From: Nocardioides mangrovicus
GTDB taxonomy: Bacteria > Actinomycetota > Actinomycetes > Propionibacteriales > Nocardioidaceae
Direction of reading: 5' to 3'
Length of the DNA stretch: 64,000 bases
Assembly (NCBI RefSeq): GCF_003674065.1
Contig: NZ_RDBE01000002.1
Location: 31,829 to 95,828 of the forward strand
The notes under the pieces were generated by a model. It had not been told where the DNA came from. It did no database searches and was given only the letters and a program-made list of their open reading frames with translations. The position numbers and the translations under genes were made by a program. Numbering within the stretch: the stretch's first letter is position 1; the number at the start of each line of letters is the position of its first letter. Of the stretch, positions 43,706 to 52,915 are shown in pieces.

Positions 43706-44574
43706 GACGCCGCCTCCATCGTGGCCAGCCGGCGGGGCAGCAGTGGGGCCACGGTCTTTGCGGTGAGCCGGCGCACGCGCTCGTCGAACCCCGGCCGGGC
43801 GCAGACGTAGAGCGGCAGCGGCGCGGCCTCGGGCAGGTCGGTGCGGGGCACGAGTCCCTGCGGGGTCTGGCCCATCGTGGCCATCAGTGCCACGCCGAGT
43901 CCGGCGCCGACGCCGGCCTGGACGCCGGCCAGCTGGGTGGCCTCGGCTCCCACGACGGCCGCGATCGCGTGGTCCGACAGCGTCTCCAGGGCGCGGCTGC
44001 GCAGCGCGCACGGCTCGTCGAAGGCGACCACCGGCACCGGCGCCGGGCCGGTCGGAGGGCTCCAGGTGGGGGAGGAGAACCAGGTCAGCGCCAGCTCGCC
44101 CACGGGCGCGGCGGCGGGATCGCCGGGGTGCAGCAGCAGGGCGAGGTCGAGAGTGCCGGCGGCCAGTGCCTCGCGCAGCCGGGTGCCGCGGTCGATGCGG
44201 AACCGGAAGCGGTGGCCGGGGGCGCTGACCTCGAGCGCGGCGGCCAGGGCGGGCAGCAGCTGCGAGGCGGCGTGCTCGGTGGACCCGATGGTCACCGTCG
44301 GCTCGGCCGGGGCGGCGAAGCTGCGCAGGGTGTCGTCGTGCAGGTCCAGGATCCGGCGCGCCTGCACCAGGAGCCGGTCGCCGTCGGCGGTGAACCGTGA
44401 GCCGCGGCCGTGGCGCTCGACCAGCGCCCGGCCGGTGGCGGCCTCGAGGCGCCGGATGTGCTGGCTGACGCCGGCCTGGCTCAGGTGCAGCGAGGTGGCC
44501 GCCCGCTGGAACCCACCGCAGTCGGCCACGGCCACCAGGCTGCGCAGCGGCGCGATGTCCAACACCTTGCTCAT
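43702..44574 (-). CDS. LysR family transcriptional regulator
   Basis: Encodes 290 residues from ATG 44574; an earlier ATG would add 13 residues of non-family sequence. The N-terminal HTH is LRSLVAVADCGGFQRAATSLHLSQAGVSQHIRRLEAATG. A periplasmic-binding-like effector domain follows from about residue 88. It diverges from the monooxygenase operon and is followed by the cupin gene. A 15-bp palindrome lies 10 bases upstream of its start. It probably activates the divergent operon in response to the substrate or to sulfur status. Confidence 0.9.
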   Translation of the reverse strand: MSKVLDIAPLRSLVAVADCGGFQRAATSLHLSQAGVSQHIRRLEAATGRALVERHGRGSRFTADGDRLLVQARRILDLHDDTLRSFAAPAEPTVTIGSTEHAASQLLPALAAALEVSAPGHRFRFRIDRGTRLREALAAGTLDLALLLHPGDPAAAPVGELALTWFSSPTWSPPTGPAPVPVVAFDEPCALRSRALETLSDHAIAAVVGAEATQLAGVQAGVGAGLGVALMATMGQTPQGLVPRTDLPEAAPLPLYVCARPGFDERVRRLTAKTVAPLLPRRLATMEAAS

Positions 44575-44583
44575 GTCGATCAG

Positions 44584-44598
44584 GTTAGTGCACTTAAC
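44584..44598. promoter_or_regulatory. Candidate LysR operator (LTTR box)
   Basis: GTTAGTGCACTTAAC is a near-perfect 15-bp palindrome, lower in GC than its surroundings, in the 141-base divergent control region. It is very close to the LysR start, as expected for an autoregulatory site. The part of the gap nearer the monooxygenase (44660-44690) is also AT-richer and probably holds its promoter. Confidence 0.5.
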
Positions 44599-44715
44599 CC
44601 GACGAGCGATCACGCGGCGCGATGGGTCTCATCAGAAAGCGGCGTTGGAGTCTGGACGGCTAAGTCTTGTAAGTTGCTGGACATAGGCAAGCACGGCAAC
44701 CGGGAAGAGGGATCG

Positions 44716-46095
44716 ATGGGCTCGCCGCGCCAGACCCACCAGCGCCAGACCCAGCAGCGCCAGATGCACTTGGGCGCGGTGCCCTACGGCACCGGCGGCC
44801 CGGGCAGCCACACCCTGTGGTTGGACCCGGAGATCCCCGGTGACGCCAGCGTGGACGTCGACTGGTTCGTCGAGATGGCCCAGCTGGCCGAGCGCGGGCT
44901 GTTCGACCTGGTCTTCATCGTCGACAGCCAGTTCATCACTCCCTACTCCCCGCCCCATTACCTCAACCGCCTCGAGCCGCTGACCCTGCTCAGCGCGCTG
45001 GCCACCCAGACCAGCCGCATCGGCCTGGTGGGCACGGCCACGACCTCCTTCAACAGCCCGTTCAACCTGGTGCGGCGGCTGGGCAGCCTGGACCTGATCA
45101 GCCACGGCCGCGCCGGGTGGAACGTCGTCACCACCGGCGACGCCGGCACGGCCGGCAACTACGGGCTCGACGAGCACTTCGACTACGACACCCGCTACGG
45201 GCGCGCGCAGGAGTACGTCGAGCTGGCCCGGGCGCTGTGGGACTCCTACGAGGACGACGCGTTCGTGCGCGACCGTGAGAGCGGGGTCTTCTTCGACCGC
45301 AGCAAGCAGCACGTGCTCGACCACGAGGGCACCTACTTCAAGGTGCGCGGCCCGCTCAACCTGCAGCGCTCGCCGCAGGGGCACCCGGTGGTCTTCCAGG
45401 CCGGCGACTCCGACCAGGGCCGCGACCTGGGCGCCAGCGTCGGCGAGGGGATCTTCACCCATGCCCCCGACATCCCCAGCGGCCAGGCCTTCTACGACGA
45501 CATCAAGACCCGCGCGCAGCGCAGGTTCGGCCGCAACCCCGACCACCTGGTGATCATGCCGGGCATCAAGGTCGTGCTCGGCGACACCGACGAGGAGGCC
45601 CGCGAGATCGAGGCCACCGACAACGAGCGCGACCACACCTTCACCGCCGCGCTGGAGGAGTTCGGCCGTCCGTTCGGCTGGCACGACTTCACCCGCTACG
45701 ACCTCGACGCGCCGTTCCCGGCCGAGGCGCTGCGCTACGGCGAGCGCTCGTTCTACACCCGCGCCAAGGAGATCACCGAGCGGGCGCAGGCCAGCGGCTG
45801 GACGCTGCGCCAGGCCGTCGAGGCCACCCGGCAGTTCCGCAAGAGCCCGTTCGTGGGCACCGCGAGCACGGTGGCCGACGCCCTGGTCGAGTGGTGGCAG
45901 GCGCGCGCCTGCGACGGCTTCAACATCGGCATCGACCACCCGGCCAACTTCCGCCGCGTCGTCGACGAGCTCGTGCCTGCGCTGCAGGAGCGCGGCGCGT
46001 TCCGCACCGACTACGACTCCACCACCCTGCGTGGCCATCTCGGGCTGCCCGTCCCCGCCAACCGGTACGCCGCCGCTGCGGCCACCGCCGGCTGA
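44716..46095 (+). CDS. LLM-class flavin-dependent monooxygenase, NtaA/SnaA/DszA family
   Basis: Encodes 459 residues. A Gln/Arg-rich N-terminus precedes the TIM-barrel (HLGAVPYGTGGPGSHTLW, YSPPHYLNRLEPLTLLSALA, TSRIGLVGTATTSFNSPFNLVRR, GRAGWNVVTT). HPVVFQAGDSDQGRDLGAS and ERDHTFTAALEEFGRPFG follow. These enzymes use reduced FMN from a separate reductase to oxidise C-S or C-N bonds, as in dibenzothiophene sulfone or nitrilotriacetate. A flavin reductase gene ends the same operon. A GGAAGAGG site precedes the ATG. Confidence 0.92.
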   Translation: MGSPRQTHQRQTQQRQMHLGAVPYGTGGPGSHTLWLDPEIPGDASVDVDWFVEMAQLAERGLFDLVFIVDSQFITPYSPPHYLNRLEPLTLLSALATQTSRIGLVGTATTSFNSPFNLVRRLGSLDLISHGRAGWNVVTTGDAGTAGNYGLDEHFDYDTRYGRAQEYVELARALWDSYEDDAFVRDRESGVFFDRSKQHVLDHEGTYFKVRGPLNLQRSPQGHPVVFQAGDSDQGRDLGASVGEGIFTHAPDIPSGQAFYDDIKTRAQRRFGRNPDHLVIMPGIKVVLGDTDEEAREIEATDNERDHTFTAALEEFGRPFGWHDFTRYDLDAPFPAEALRYGERSFYTRAKEITERAQASGWTLRQAVEATRQFRKSPFVGTASTVADALVEWWQARACDGFNIGIDHPANFRRVVDELVPALQERGAFRTDYDSTTLRGHLGLPVPANRYAAAAATAG

Positions 46096-46134
46096 CCCAT
46101 CCGCCCACCCGCTCGAGAAGACCGAGGCCCCACC

Positions 46135-47712
46135 ATGCCCAGCGCGCCCATCTGGACCCAGCGTTCGGACTCCGCCCGTCCCGTCGCCCTCTCCCGCCGC
46201 CACCTGCTCGGGATCGGGCTCGGGGCCGGCGCCCTCTTCGTGCTGGAGGCCTGCGGCACCGGCGGTGCCGACCCCAGCTTCGGCGGCGGAGGCGGCGCCG
46301 GCACCATCACCTGGGCCTGGCAGCTGCCCACCACCTGGGACCCGGTGACCTCCTCGGCCGGCTCCGACGTGCAGATGCTGGCGCTGACCTACGACGCGCT
46401 CACCGCCCTCGACGACTCCGGCAACGCCGTCGGCTGGCTGGCCGAGAAGTGGGCCTACAACGACAAGGGCGACCAGGTCACTTTCACGCTGCGCAAGGGG
46501 CTGACCTTCTCCGACGGCTCGGCGCTGGACGCCGCCGCCGTGGCGAAGTCCATCGACCGCGGCCGCACACAGACCGGCTCGCTCATCGCACCCCAGATGA
46601 CCGACATCACCAAGGTCACCGCCGACGGGGACCTCGACGTCGTCGTGCAGCTCAGCGGCACCAACTACCAGTACCCGCTGCTCTTCGCCGGCAAGACCGG
46701 CATGGTGGTCAACCCGAAGGCGTTCGAGAAGGACGCCGACGCGCTGGCCACCAAGCCCGCCGGCTCCGGGCCGTTCTCGCTCACCTCGTACGTGCAGAAC
46801 GACCACGCCGAGCTGAAGAAGAACCCGCACTTCCACCTCGCCGACCAGATCGAGGTGGGCAGCTTCAAGCTCTACCCGCAGCCCGACCCGACCACGGCGG
46901 TCGCCTCGGCCACGTCGGGGCAGTACAACATCGTGCGGATCCCGGCCTCGGACATCAAGGCGGCCAAGGCGGCCGGCCTCGAGGTGCAGGTGCTCGACTC
47001 CACCTTCGTCAGCGTGCTCGACGTGAACGCCTCGATGGCGCCCTTCGACAAGCCGGCCGTGGTGGAGGCCATGAAGTACGGCATCGACCGCGAGACGATC
47101 AAGAAGGTCTCCAACTTCGGCGTCGGCGACGTCTGCTACCAGCCGTTCCCGAAGGGCTACGTCGGCTACAACGAGGAGCTGGAGAACCTCTACTCCTACG
47201 ACCCCGCCAAGGCGAAGAAGATCCTCGCCGACGCCGGCCTCTCGGGCGGCGTCAAGGGCACCTTCACCGTGCCGGCGCCGGCCGCGCCGGCGGTGGAGCA
47301 GATCCAGGCCCAGCTCAAGGCCATCGGCATCGACCTGACGATCGAGACCATCCCGGCCAGCACCTGGACCCAGGTCGTGTACCTCAACCACTCCAAGGCG
47401 CTGGGCTACGACGGGTTCGCCGGCCGCGAGTCGCCGGTGCAGGCCTTCCAGGTGCTCTTCAGCAGCACCGGCCTGATGAACCCGGCCCGCCAGGACGACG
47501 AGAGCCTGCAGGCCCAGATCGCCAAGGTGAAGGCGACGCCCACCGACGACCCGTCCTACCCGGCGCTGCTGCAGGCCGCGACGAAGACCGCGGTCACGAC
47601 CTACCCGAACACCTTCCTCTACGAGGCGCCGTTCGTGATCGCCCGCCGGAAGAGGGTCACGGCCCTCAAGCAGCACCCGAGCCTGCGACGCTTCGAGGGG
47701 ATCTCCGCTTGA
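46135..47712 (+). CDS. ABC transporter substrate-binding lipoprotein, peptide/nickel (SBP family 5) type
   Basis: Encodes 525 residues. The N-terminus has [13 protein letters not shown] and a lipobox LEAC with Cys40, so it looks like a Tat-type lipoprotein. The family fold is shown by [49 protein letters not shown] and [17 protein letters not shown]5 proteins bind peptides, opines and other bulky ligands. The next four genes code the matching permeases and ATPases. Confidence 0.92.
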   Translation: MPSAPIWTQRSDSARPVALSRRHLLGIGLGAGALFVLEACGTGGADPSFGGGGGAGTITWAWQLPTTWDPVTSSAGSDVQMLALTYDALTALDDSGNAVGWLAEKWAYNDKGDQVTFTLRKGLTFSDGSALDAAAVAKSIDRGRTQTGSLIAPQMTDITKVTADGDLDVVVQLSGTNYQYPLLFAGKTGMVVNPKAFEKDADALATKPAGSGPFSLTSYVQNDHAELKKNPHFHLADQIEVGSFKLYPQPDPTTAVASATSGQYNIVRIPASDIKAAKAAGLEVQVLDSTFVSVLDVNASMAPFDKPAVVEAMKYGIDRETIKKVSNFGVGDVCYQPFPKGYVGYNEELENLYSYDPAKAKKILADAGLSGGVKGTFTVPAPAAPAVEQIQAQLKAIGIDLTIETIPASTWTQVVYLNHSKALGYDGFAGRESPVQAFQVLFSSTGLMNPARQDDESLQAQIAKVKATPTDDPSYPALLQAATKTAVTTYPNTFLYEAPFVIARRKRVTALKQHPSLRRFEGISA

Positions 47713-48749
47713 TGGCGACCGCCACCACCTCACCCGCGCTCACGCGGTCGCCGGCGCGGCCCGCGTCGGGTCGGCTGCTCGCAGCGGCCGCCCCGCTGGG
47801 CCGGCTGGTGCTCACCACCGGGGTGGTGCTGTTCCTGGCCTCGGTCATCACCTTCGGTCTCGGCGCGCTGAGCAAGAGCAACCCGGCCGCGGCGGTGCTG
47901 GGGGAGACCGCCACCGCGAAGGACATCGCCACGCTGAACCACCAGTTCGGTCTCGACCGGCCGCTGGTGCCGCGCTACCTGGCCTGGCTGGGCGACGCGC
48001 TGCACGGCGACCTCGGTCGCTCCTGGTTCACCACGGTGCCGGTCTCGAGCTCGGTGCGGCAGGCGCTGCCGGTGGACCTGTCGATCGCGGCGCTGGCGCT
48101 GGTGCTGGCCGTCGGCATCGGCACGGCGGCCGGCATCGGGGCGGCGGTGCGCGCCGGCGGGCTCTTCGACCGCGCGGTCACCGTCGTCTGCTCGGTGCTG
48201 GCCACGCTGCCCCCCTTCGTCATCGGCATCGGCCTGATCGTGCTGCTCTCGGTGAAGGCCCGGCTGCTGCCGGCCGGCGGCTACGTGTCGTTCGGCAGCG
48301 ACCCGGTGCAGTGGCTGCGGTTCTCGATCCTGCCCGCCCTGGCGCTGAGCCTGGAGGTGGCGGCCAACATCGCCCGTCAGCTGCGCACGACGCTGGTCGC
48401 CGCGTTGGAGGAGAACTACGCGGTGGGCGCCCAGATGCGCGGCTACTCGCGCCGACGCGTGCTGTTCGGCCACGTGCTGCGCAACGCCGTGGCCCCCACC
48501 CTTGCGGTCATCGGCATGGCGCTGCCCCTCATCGTCGGCGGCGCGGTGATGACCGAGAAGCTGTTCAACCTGCCCGGCATCGCCCAGCTGGCGCTGCAGT
48601 CCGCCCAGCGCGGCGACGTGCCGGTGGTGCTCGGGACGCTGCTGATCACCGCCGTGCTGGTGCTGGCCGGCAGCCTGGTGATCAACGCGGCGCAGGTGCT
48701 GCTCGACCCCGCCGCCCGGCGCGGCGCCGCCTCGGGGAGCCGAGCATGA
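47712..48749 (+). CDS. ABC transporter permease, DppB type
   Basis: Encodes 345 residues. ATG 47712 overlaps the last base of the preceding stop. A Thr/Ala-rich leader of ~30 residues comes before the first helix. It has the DppB features: IATLNHQFGLDRPLVPRYLAWLGDALHGDLGRSW and the EAA-like loop RTTLVAALEENYAVGAQMRGYSRRRVLFGHVLRNA. It forms half the channel of the importer. Confidence 0.92.
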   Translation: MATATTSPALTRSPARPASGRLLAAAAPLGRLVLTTGVVLFLASVITFGLGALSKSNPAAAVLGETATAKDIATLNHQFGLDRPLVPRYLAWLGDALHGDLGRSWFTTVPVSSSVRQALPVDLSIAALALVLAVGIGTAAGIGAAVRAGGLFDRAVTVVCSVLATLPPFVIGIGLIVLLSVKARLLPAGGYVSFGSDPVQWLRFSILPALALSLEVAANIARQLRTTLVAALEENYAVGAQMRGYSRRRVLFGHVLRNAVAPTLAVIGMALPLIVGGAVMTEKLFNLPGIAQLALQSAQRGDVPVVLGTLLITAVLVLAGSLVINAAQVLLDPAARRGAASGSRA

Positions 48750-49684
48750 GACTGCTGCGCAACCTCGTCCGCATCCCCGCCGCCCGGGTGGCCCTGGGCA
48801 TCCTCGCGGTGGTCGCGCTGCTCGCCGTGCTGGGCGGCCAGCTGGCCCCCTACGACCCGCTGCACCAGTTCGGCGACGTGCTCGCCGGCCCCAGCGGCCA
48901 CCACCTGCTCGGCACCGACTACGTGGGCCGCGACGTGCTCAGCCGGCTGCTGGCCGGCACCCGGCTCTCGGTGGTGGGCGCGCTCGAGGCGGTGCTCATC
49001 GGGCTCGTGCTCGGCGTGCCCACGGGCCTGGCCTCGGTATGGGCCGGCCGGCTGGGCGAGTGGCTCGCGCTGCGGGCCTCCGAGACGCTGATGATCCTGC
49101 CCTTCACGGTCTTCGCGATCGCGGTGGCGGGCACCCTGGGCAACGGCCTGCACCAGGCCATGGGCGCCGTCGGCGTGCTCACCAGCCCGGTGTTCTTCCG
49201 CATCACCCGCGCCGTTGCGCTGGGCCTGCGGCGCACCCAGTACGTCGAGTCCGCCGAGCTGATGGGCGCCTCGCGGCTGTGGGTGCTGCGGACCCACGTC
49301 TGGTCGAAGGTGGTGCCCAACATCGCGGTCGCCTCGGCGCAGGCGATGGGCTCGGCGCTGCTGGTGGTGGCCGCGCTCGCCTTCCTCGGGCTGGGCATCA
49401 TCCCGCCCACGCCCACGTGGGGCGGCATGTTGTCGGCCGACCTCGGCTTCTTGCAGCAGCAGGCCTGGGCGCCGCTCTTCCCGGGCGTGCTGATGATGCT
49501 CACCGTCGGCTCCCTCAACATCCTGGCCGACTGCATCCGCGAGGCGAGCACCGGCGAGGTCCGGCGTCGCCGCGGCCTCGCGGCGCGAGCCCTGCCGGGC
49601 CGCCCCCGAGCGCCCTTCGGCCTGCTCGGCGGCGCCGACCCGGCCCCCGATCGCGACGAGGAGGCCGGCCGTGCCGCAGCCTGA
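48746..49684 (+). CDS. ABC transporter permease, DppC type
   Basis: Encodes 312 residues, with the start overlapping the DppB-type stop. DppC features are GGQLAPYDPLHQF, GHHLLGTDYVGRDVLSRLLAGTRLS and the loop TQYVESAELMGASRLWVLRTHVW, then PPTPTWGGMLSADLGFL. A Pro/Arg/Ala-rich cytoplasmic tail of ~45 residues follows. Its end overlaps the first ATPase gene by 14 bases in another frame. Confidence 0.92.
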   Translation: MRLLRNLVRIPAARVALGILAVVALLAVLGGQLAPYDPLHQFGDVLAGPSGHHLLGTDYVGRDVLSRLLAGTRLSVVGALEAVLIGLVLGVPTGLASVWAGRLGEWLALRASETLMILPFTVFAIAVAGTLGNGLHQAMGAVGVLTSPVFFRITRAVALGLRRTQYVESAELMGASRLWVLRTHVWSKVVPNIAVASAQAMGSALLVVAALAFLGLGIIPPTPTWGGMLSADLGFLQQQAWAPLFPGVLMMLTVGSLNILADCIREASTGEVRRRRGLAARALPGRPRAPFGLLGGADPAPDRDEEAGRAAA

Positions 49685-50663
49685 GACCACCGGGTCGACC
49701 CTGGGCGTCACCGACCTGCGCGTGAGCGTCGCCCACGGGCAGACCGCCGTGCGCGACGTCTCCTTCGACATCGCCCCCGGCGAGTCGGTCGGCCTGGTCG
49801 GGGAGTCCGGCTCGGGCAAGACGCTGACCTGCCGCGCCGTGCTCGGGCTGCTGCCCGGCGGGGTGCGGGTCGAGGCCGGGCGAGTAGAGCTCGGCGAGGG
49901 CCCGACCGCGGTCGAGCTCACCGGTGCCGGGCGGCGTACCTGGAACCAGGTGCGGGGCACGCGGCTGGCGGCGGTGTTCCAGGACCCCGCCTCCTACCTC
50001 AACCCCTCGCTGACCATCGGCCACCAGGTCGACGAGCAGCTGCGCGTGCGCGGCGGCCTGGCCCGCGCCGAGGCCCGCACCCGCACCCTCGAGCTGCTGC
50101 TCGAGGTGGGCATCCACGACGCCGCCACCGTCTACCACCAGTACCCCTTCCAGCTCTCCGGCGGCATGTTGCAGCGCGTCCTCATCGCCATCGCCGTCTC
50201 GCTGAACCCCGACCTCCTCATCGCCGACGAGGCCACCACCGCGCTCGACACCGTGGTGCAGGCCGAGATCCTCGACCTGGTCGGCCGGTTGCGCCGCAGC
50301 CACCGGCTGAGCCTGCTGCTGGTGACCCACGACCTGGCCGTGGTGGCCGAGAGCTGCGACCGGGTGCTGGTGATGTACGGCGGTGAGATCGTCGAGAGCG
50401 GCCCCACCGAGCAGGTGCTCAACGACCCGCAGCACCCCTACACGCAGGCGTTGATGCGGGTGGCCTCGATCGGCGACTGGTCGCGCCGCACGCTGGAGAC
50501 CATCGCGGGCCAGCCGCCGGCGCCCGGCGAGGAGCTGCCCGGGTGCCGCTTCGCGCCGCGCTGCCCGCTGGCCGCCGCGGAGTGCACGGCCGCGCCGGTG
50601 CCCGTGGTCGAGCTGGGGGACCAGCGTGCCGCCCGGTGCGTGAAGGTGGCGGTGCCGGCATGA
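49671..50663 (+). CDS. ABC transporter ATPase, DppD type
   Basis: Encodes 330 residues from GTG 49671. Walker A is GLVGESGSGKTLTCRAVLG. VFQDPASYLNPSLTIGHQVDEQLR, signature LSGGMLQRVLIAIAVSLNPDLLIADEATTALD and the C-terminal oligopeptide-transporter extension (GCRFAPRCPLAAAEC) are present. It energises the importer with the next gene product. Confidence 0.93.
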   Translation: MPQPETTGSTLGVTDLRVSVAHGQTAVRDVSFDIAPGESVGLVGESGSGKTLTCRAVLGLLPGGVRVEAGRVELGEGPTAVELTGAGRRTWNQVRGTRLAAVFQDPASYLNPSLTIGHQVDEQLRVRGGLARAEARTRTLELLLEVGIHDAATVYHQYPFQLSGGMLQRVLIAIAVSLNPDLLIADEATTALDTVVQAEILDLVGRLRRSHRLSLLLVTHDLAVVAESCDRVLVMYGGEIVESGPTEQVLNDPQHPYTQALMRVASIGDWSRRTLETIAGQPPAPGEELPGCRFAPRCPLAAAECTAAPVPVVELGDQRAARCVKVAVPA

Positions 50664-51745
50664 GCGTTACGACGAGCCCCGCTACCACCGACACCGCGCC
50701 GCTGCTGCGCATCACCGATCTCGCCGTCAGCTACGCCGCGCCCCGCCGGGGTACGCACCTGGGCACCGGAGCCGCGCTCGACGGCGCGGAGCTCGAGGTG
50801 CGCCGCGGCGAGATCGTCGGCATCGTCGGCGAGACCGGCTCGGGCAAGACCACGCTGGCTCGCGCCACCGTCGGCCTGGTGAGCCCCGCGCGCGGCACCA
50901 TCGAGTTCGACGGCACCGACCTGGGCTCGCTGCGAGGTCGCGCCCTGCGCGACTTCCGGCGTCGCGGCCGGGTGCAGCTGGTCTTCCAGGACTCGCTGCG
51001 CTCGCTCGACCCCGACCTCGACGTGGCCGCCCTGGTGGCCGAGCCGCTCGACATCGCCGGCGGGCTGTCGGCGGCCGATCGCTCGCAGCGCGTCGACGAG
51101 GCGCTGCAGGAGGTGGGCCTGGAGCCCGGCGCCGTCCTACGGCGCCGGCCGGGGCAGCTCTCCGGCGGCCAGCGACAGCGCGTGGCGCTGGCCCGCGCGA
51201 TCGTGACCCGCCCCGACCTGCTGCTGTGCGACGAGCCGGTCAGCGCCCTGGACGTCTCCAACCGCAACCTGGTGCTCAACCTGCTCGACCGGCTGCGCCG
51301 CGACCTCGACCTCGCGGTGGTGATCATCGCCCACGACCTGTCCTCGCTGGCCGGCATCGCCGACCGGGTGGCGGTCTTCTACCGCAGCCGGCTGGTGGAG
51401 CAGGGCCCGATCCGCGAGGTGCTCGAGAGTCCGGCCCACCCCTACACCGCGCTGCTGACCGCCTCGGCCCCCAGCGTCACGCGGCACCACCGGCTGCGGC
51501 CCGACGACGTATGCGTGCCGGTGGACGACGAGCGCGCGGCCTGGACCGCCGACGGCGGCTGCGTCTTCGCCGCGCGGTGCCGCTTCGCCCACGACGCCTG
51601 CCGCGTGCAGCCGGACGTCCTGCCGCTCGGACCCACCCGTACCGCCGCCTGCTACGTCGCCGGCCGCTGGGACCAGCCGGCCCAGCCGACCCAGCCGACC
51701 CAGCCGACCCAGCCCCAGTCGACCCAGTCGACCCAGCCGGCCTGA
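50660..51745 (+). CDS. ABC transporter ATPase, DppF type
   Basis: Encodes 361 residues, ATG overlapping the preceding stop. Walker A is GIVGETGSGKTTLARATVGL, the signature is LSGGQRQRVALARAI, and Walker B LLLCDEPVSALD. The C-terminal Cys-containing extension is GGCVFAARCRFAHDACRV. After residue ~338 the protein ends in a Gln-Pro-Thr repeat coded by tandem 9-mers, probably disordered and dispensable. Confidence 0.93.
   Translation: MSVTTSPATTDTAPLLRITDLAVSYAAPRRGTHLGTGAALDGAELEVRRGEIVGIVGETGSGKTTLARATVGLVSPARGTIEFDGTDLGSLRGRALRDFRRRGRVQLVFQDSLRSLDPDLDVAALVAEPLDIAGGLSAADRSQRVDEALQEVGLEPGAVLRRRPGQLSGGQRQRVALARAIVTRPDLLLCDEPVSALDVSNRNLVLNLLDRLRRDLDLAVVIIAHDLSSLAGIADRVAVFYRSRLVEQGPIREVLESPAHPYTALLTASAPSVTRHHRLRPDDVCVPVDDERAAWTADGGCVFAARCRFAHDACRVQPDVLPLGPTRTAACYVAGRWDQPAQPTQPTQPTQPQSTQSTQPA
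51683..51709 (+). repeat. 9-bp tandem repeat coding Gln-Pro-Thr
   Basis: Three perfect copies of CAGCCGACC at 51683-51709, flanked by degenerate copies (CAGCCGGCC before; CAGTCGACC twice after). They lie in frame at the 3' end of the DppF-type gene and lengthen its tail. The pattern suits slippage and may vary between strains. Confidence 0.9.
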
Positions 51746-51773
51746 CCCGACCACCTACGAAGGAGAGCCACCC

Positions 51774-52913
51774 ATGAGCTACGACGACGTCGAGATCCTC
51801 GGCATGATCGGCACCGCCGATGCCTCGGAGATCCGCCCCGCCAGCGGACCCGTGATCGACCCCGAGTACACCGCCCGCTTCGCCCGCGCCCACGAGGAGG
51901 GCGGCTTCGACCGCGTGCTCATCGGCTACGGCTCCGGCTGGGCCGAGGGCACCCAGGTGGCGGCCTTCGCGGCGGCGCACACCGAGCGCCTCGGGCTGTT
52001 GGTGGCGCACCGTCCCGGCGTCGTGCACCCGACGCTGGCCGCGCGCACCTTCACCACCCTCGACCAGTTCAGCCACGGCCGCGTGGCGCTCAACATCGTC
52101 ACCGGCAGCACGAACGCCGAGCAGCGCCGCGAGGGCGACTACGTGCCCCACGACGAGCGCTACGCCCGCACCGACGAGTACCTGCAGATCCTCCGCTCGG
52201 CCTGGGACACCACGGGGCCGCGTGACTTCGAGGGCTCCTACTACCGCTTCGAGGGCGCGACCCCGCAGGTGTTCCCCTACCAGGACCGGCACCTCGAGCT
52301 GTTCTTCGGCGGCAGCTCGCCGGCGGCGTACGTCGTGGGCGCCAAGCACGCCGACACCTACATGCTCTGGGGCGAGCCGCTGGCCGAGACCAGCGGCCAG
52401 ATCGACACCATCGCCGAGCAGGCCGGTGCTGCCGGCCGTGCGCAGCGGCCGCGGGTCTCGGTCTCGTTCCGCCCCGTGCTGGGCCGCACCGACGCCGAGG
52501 CCTGGGAGCGCGCCCACGGCATCCTCGACACGATCAACGGCGCCGTGGGCCAGCAGTTCAAGGACCGGCACAGCCGGCTGCACCCCGAGGGCAAGGCCCC
52601 CGAGAACGCCGGCTCGCAGCGGCTGCTCGCCGTGGCCGACAAGGGCGAGCTGCACGACCGCTGCCTGTGGACCCCCACCACGAAGGCGGTGGGCGGCGGC
52701 GGCAACTCCACCGCACTGGTCGGCTCGCCCGAGACGGTGGCCGCGGCGATCCTGGACTACGTCGAGATCGGCGTCGACACGGTGCTGATCCGCGGCTACG
52801 ACCCGCTGCAGGACGCCATCGACTACGGCCGCGACCTGCTGCCGCTGGTGCGCCAGGAGCTGGCCCACCGCGCCGCGACCCGGCGCACCCCGGCCGCGAG
52901 CGTGGCCGGCTGA
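51774..52913 (+). CDS. LLM-class flavin-dependent monooxygenase, alkanesulfonate monooxygenase (SsuD)-like
   Basis: Encodes 379 residues, near the SsuD length. AAGGAG lies 9 bases before the ATG. Segments are EGGFDRVLIGYGSGWAEGTQ, LLVAHRPGVVHPTLAARTFTTLDQFSHGR, NIVTGSTNAEQRREGDYVPHDERYART and LELFFGGSSPAAYVVGAKHAD. SsuD-type enzymes cleave alkanesulfonates with FMNH2 and O2 to give sulfite and an aldehyde. A second LLM enzyme in the same operon suggests sequential oxidations of a sulfur compound. Confidence 0.92.
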   Translation: MSYDDVEILGMIGTADASEIRPASGPVIDPEYTARFARAHEEGGFDRVLIGYGSGWAEGTQVAAFAAAHTERLGLLVAHRPGVVHPTLAARTFTTLDQFSHGRVALNIVTGSTNAEQRREGDYVPHDERYARTDEYLQILRSAWDTTGPRDFEGSYYRFEGATPQVFPYQDRHLELFFGGSSPAAYVVGAKHADTYMLWGEPLAETSGQIDTIAEQAGAAGRAQRPRVSVSFRPVLGRTDAEAWERAHGILDTINGAVGQQFKDRHSRLHPEGKAPENAGSQRLLAVADKGELHDRCLWTPTTKAVGGGGNSTALVGSPETVAAAILDYVEIGVDTVLIRGYDPLQDAIDYGRDLLPLVRQELAHRAATRRTPAASVAG

Positions 52914-52915
52914 GG

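Noticed and set aside
44632-47733. A 1000-codon open frame on the minus strand across the first monooxygenase and the binding protein
   Set aside because: It crosses two well-supported genes and the intergenic gap, and its composition is that of an antisense shadow.
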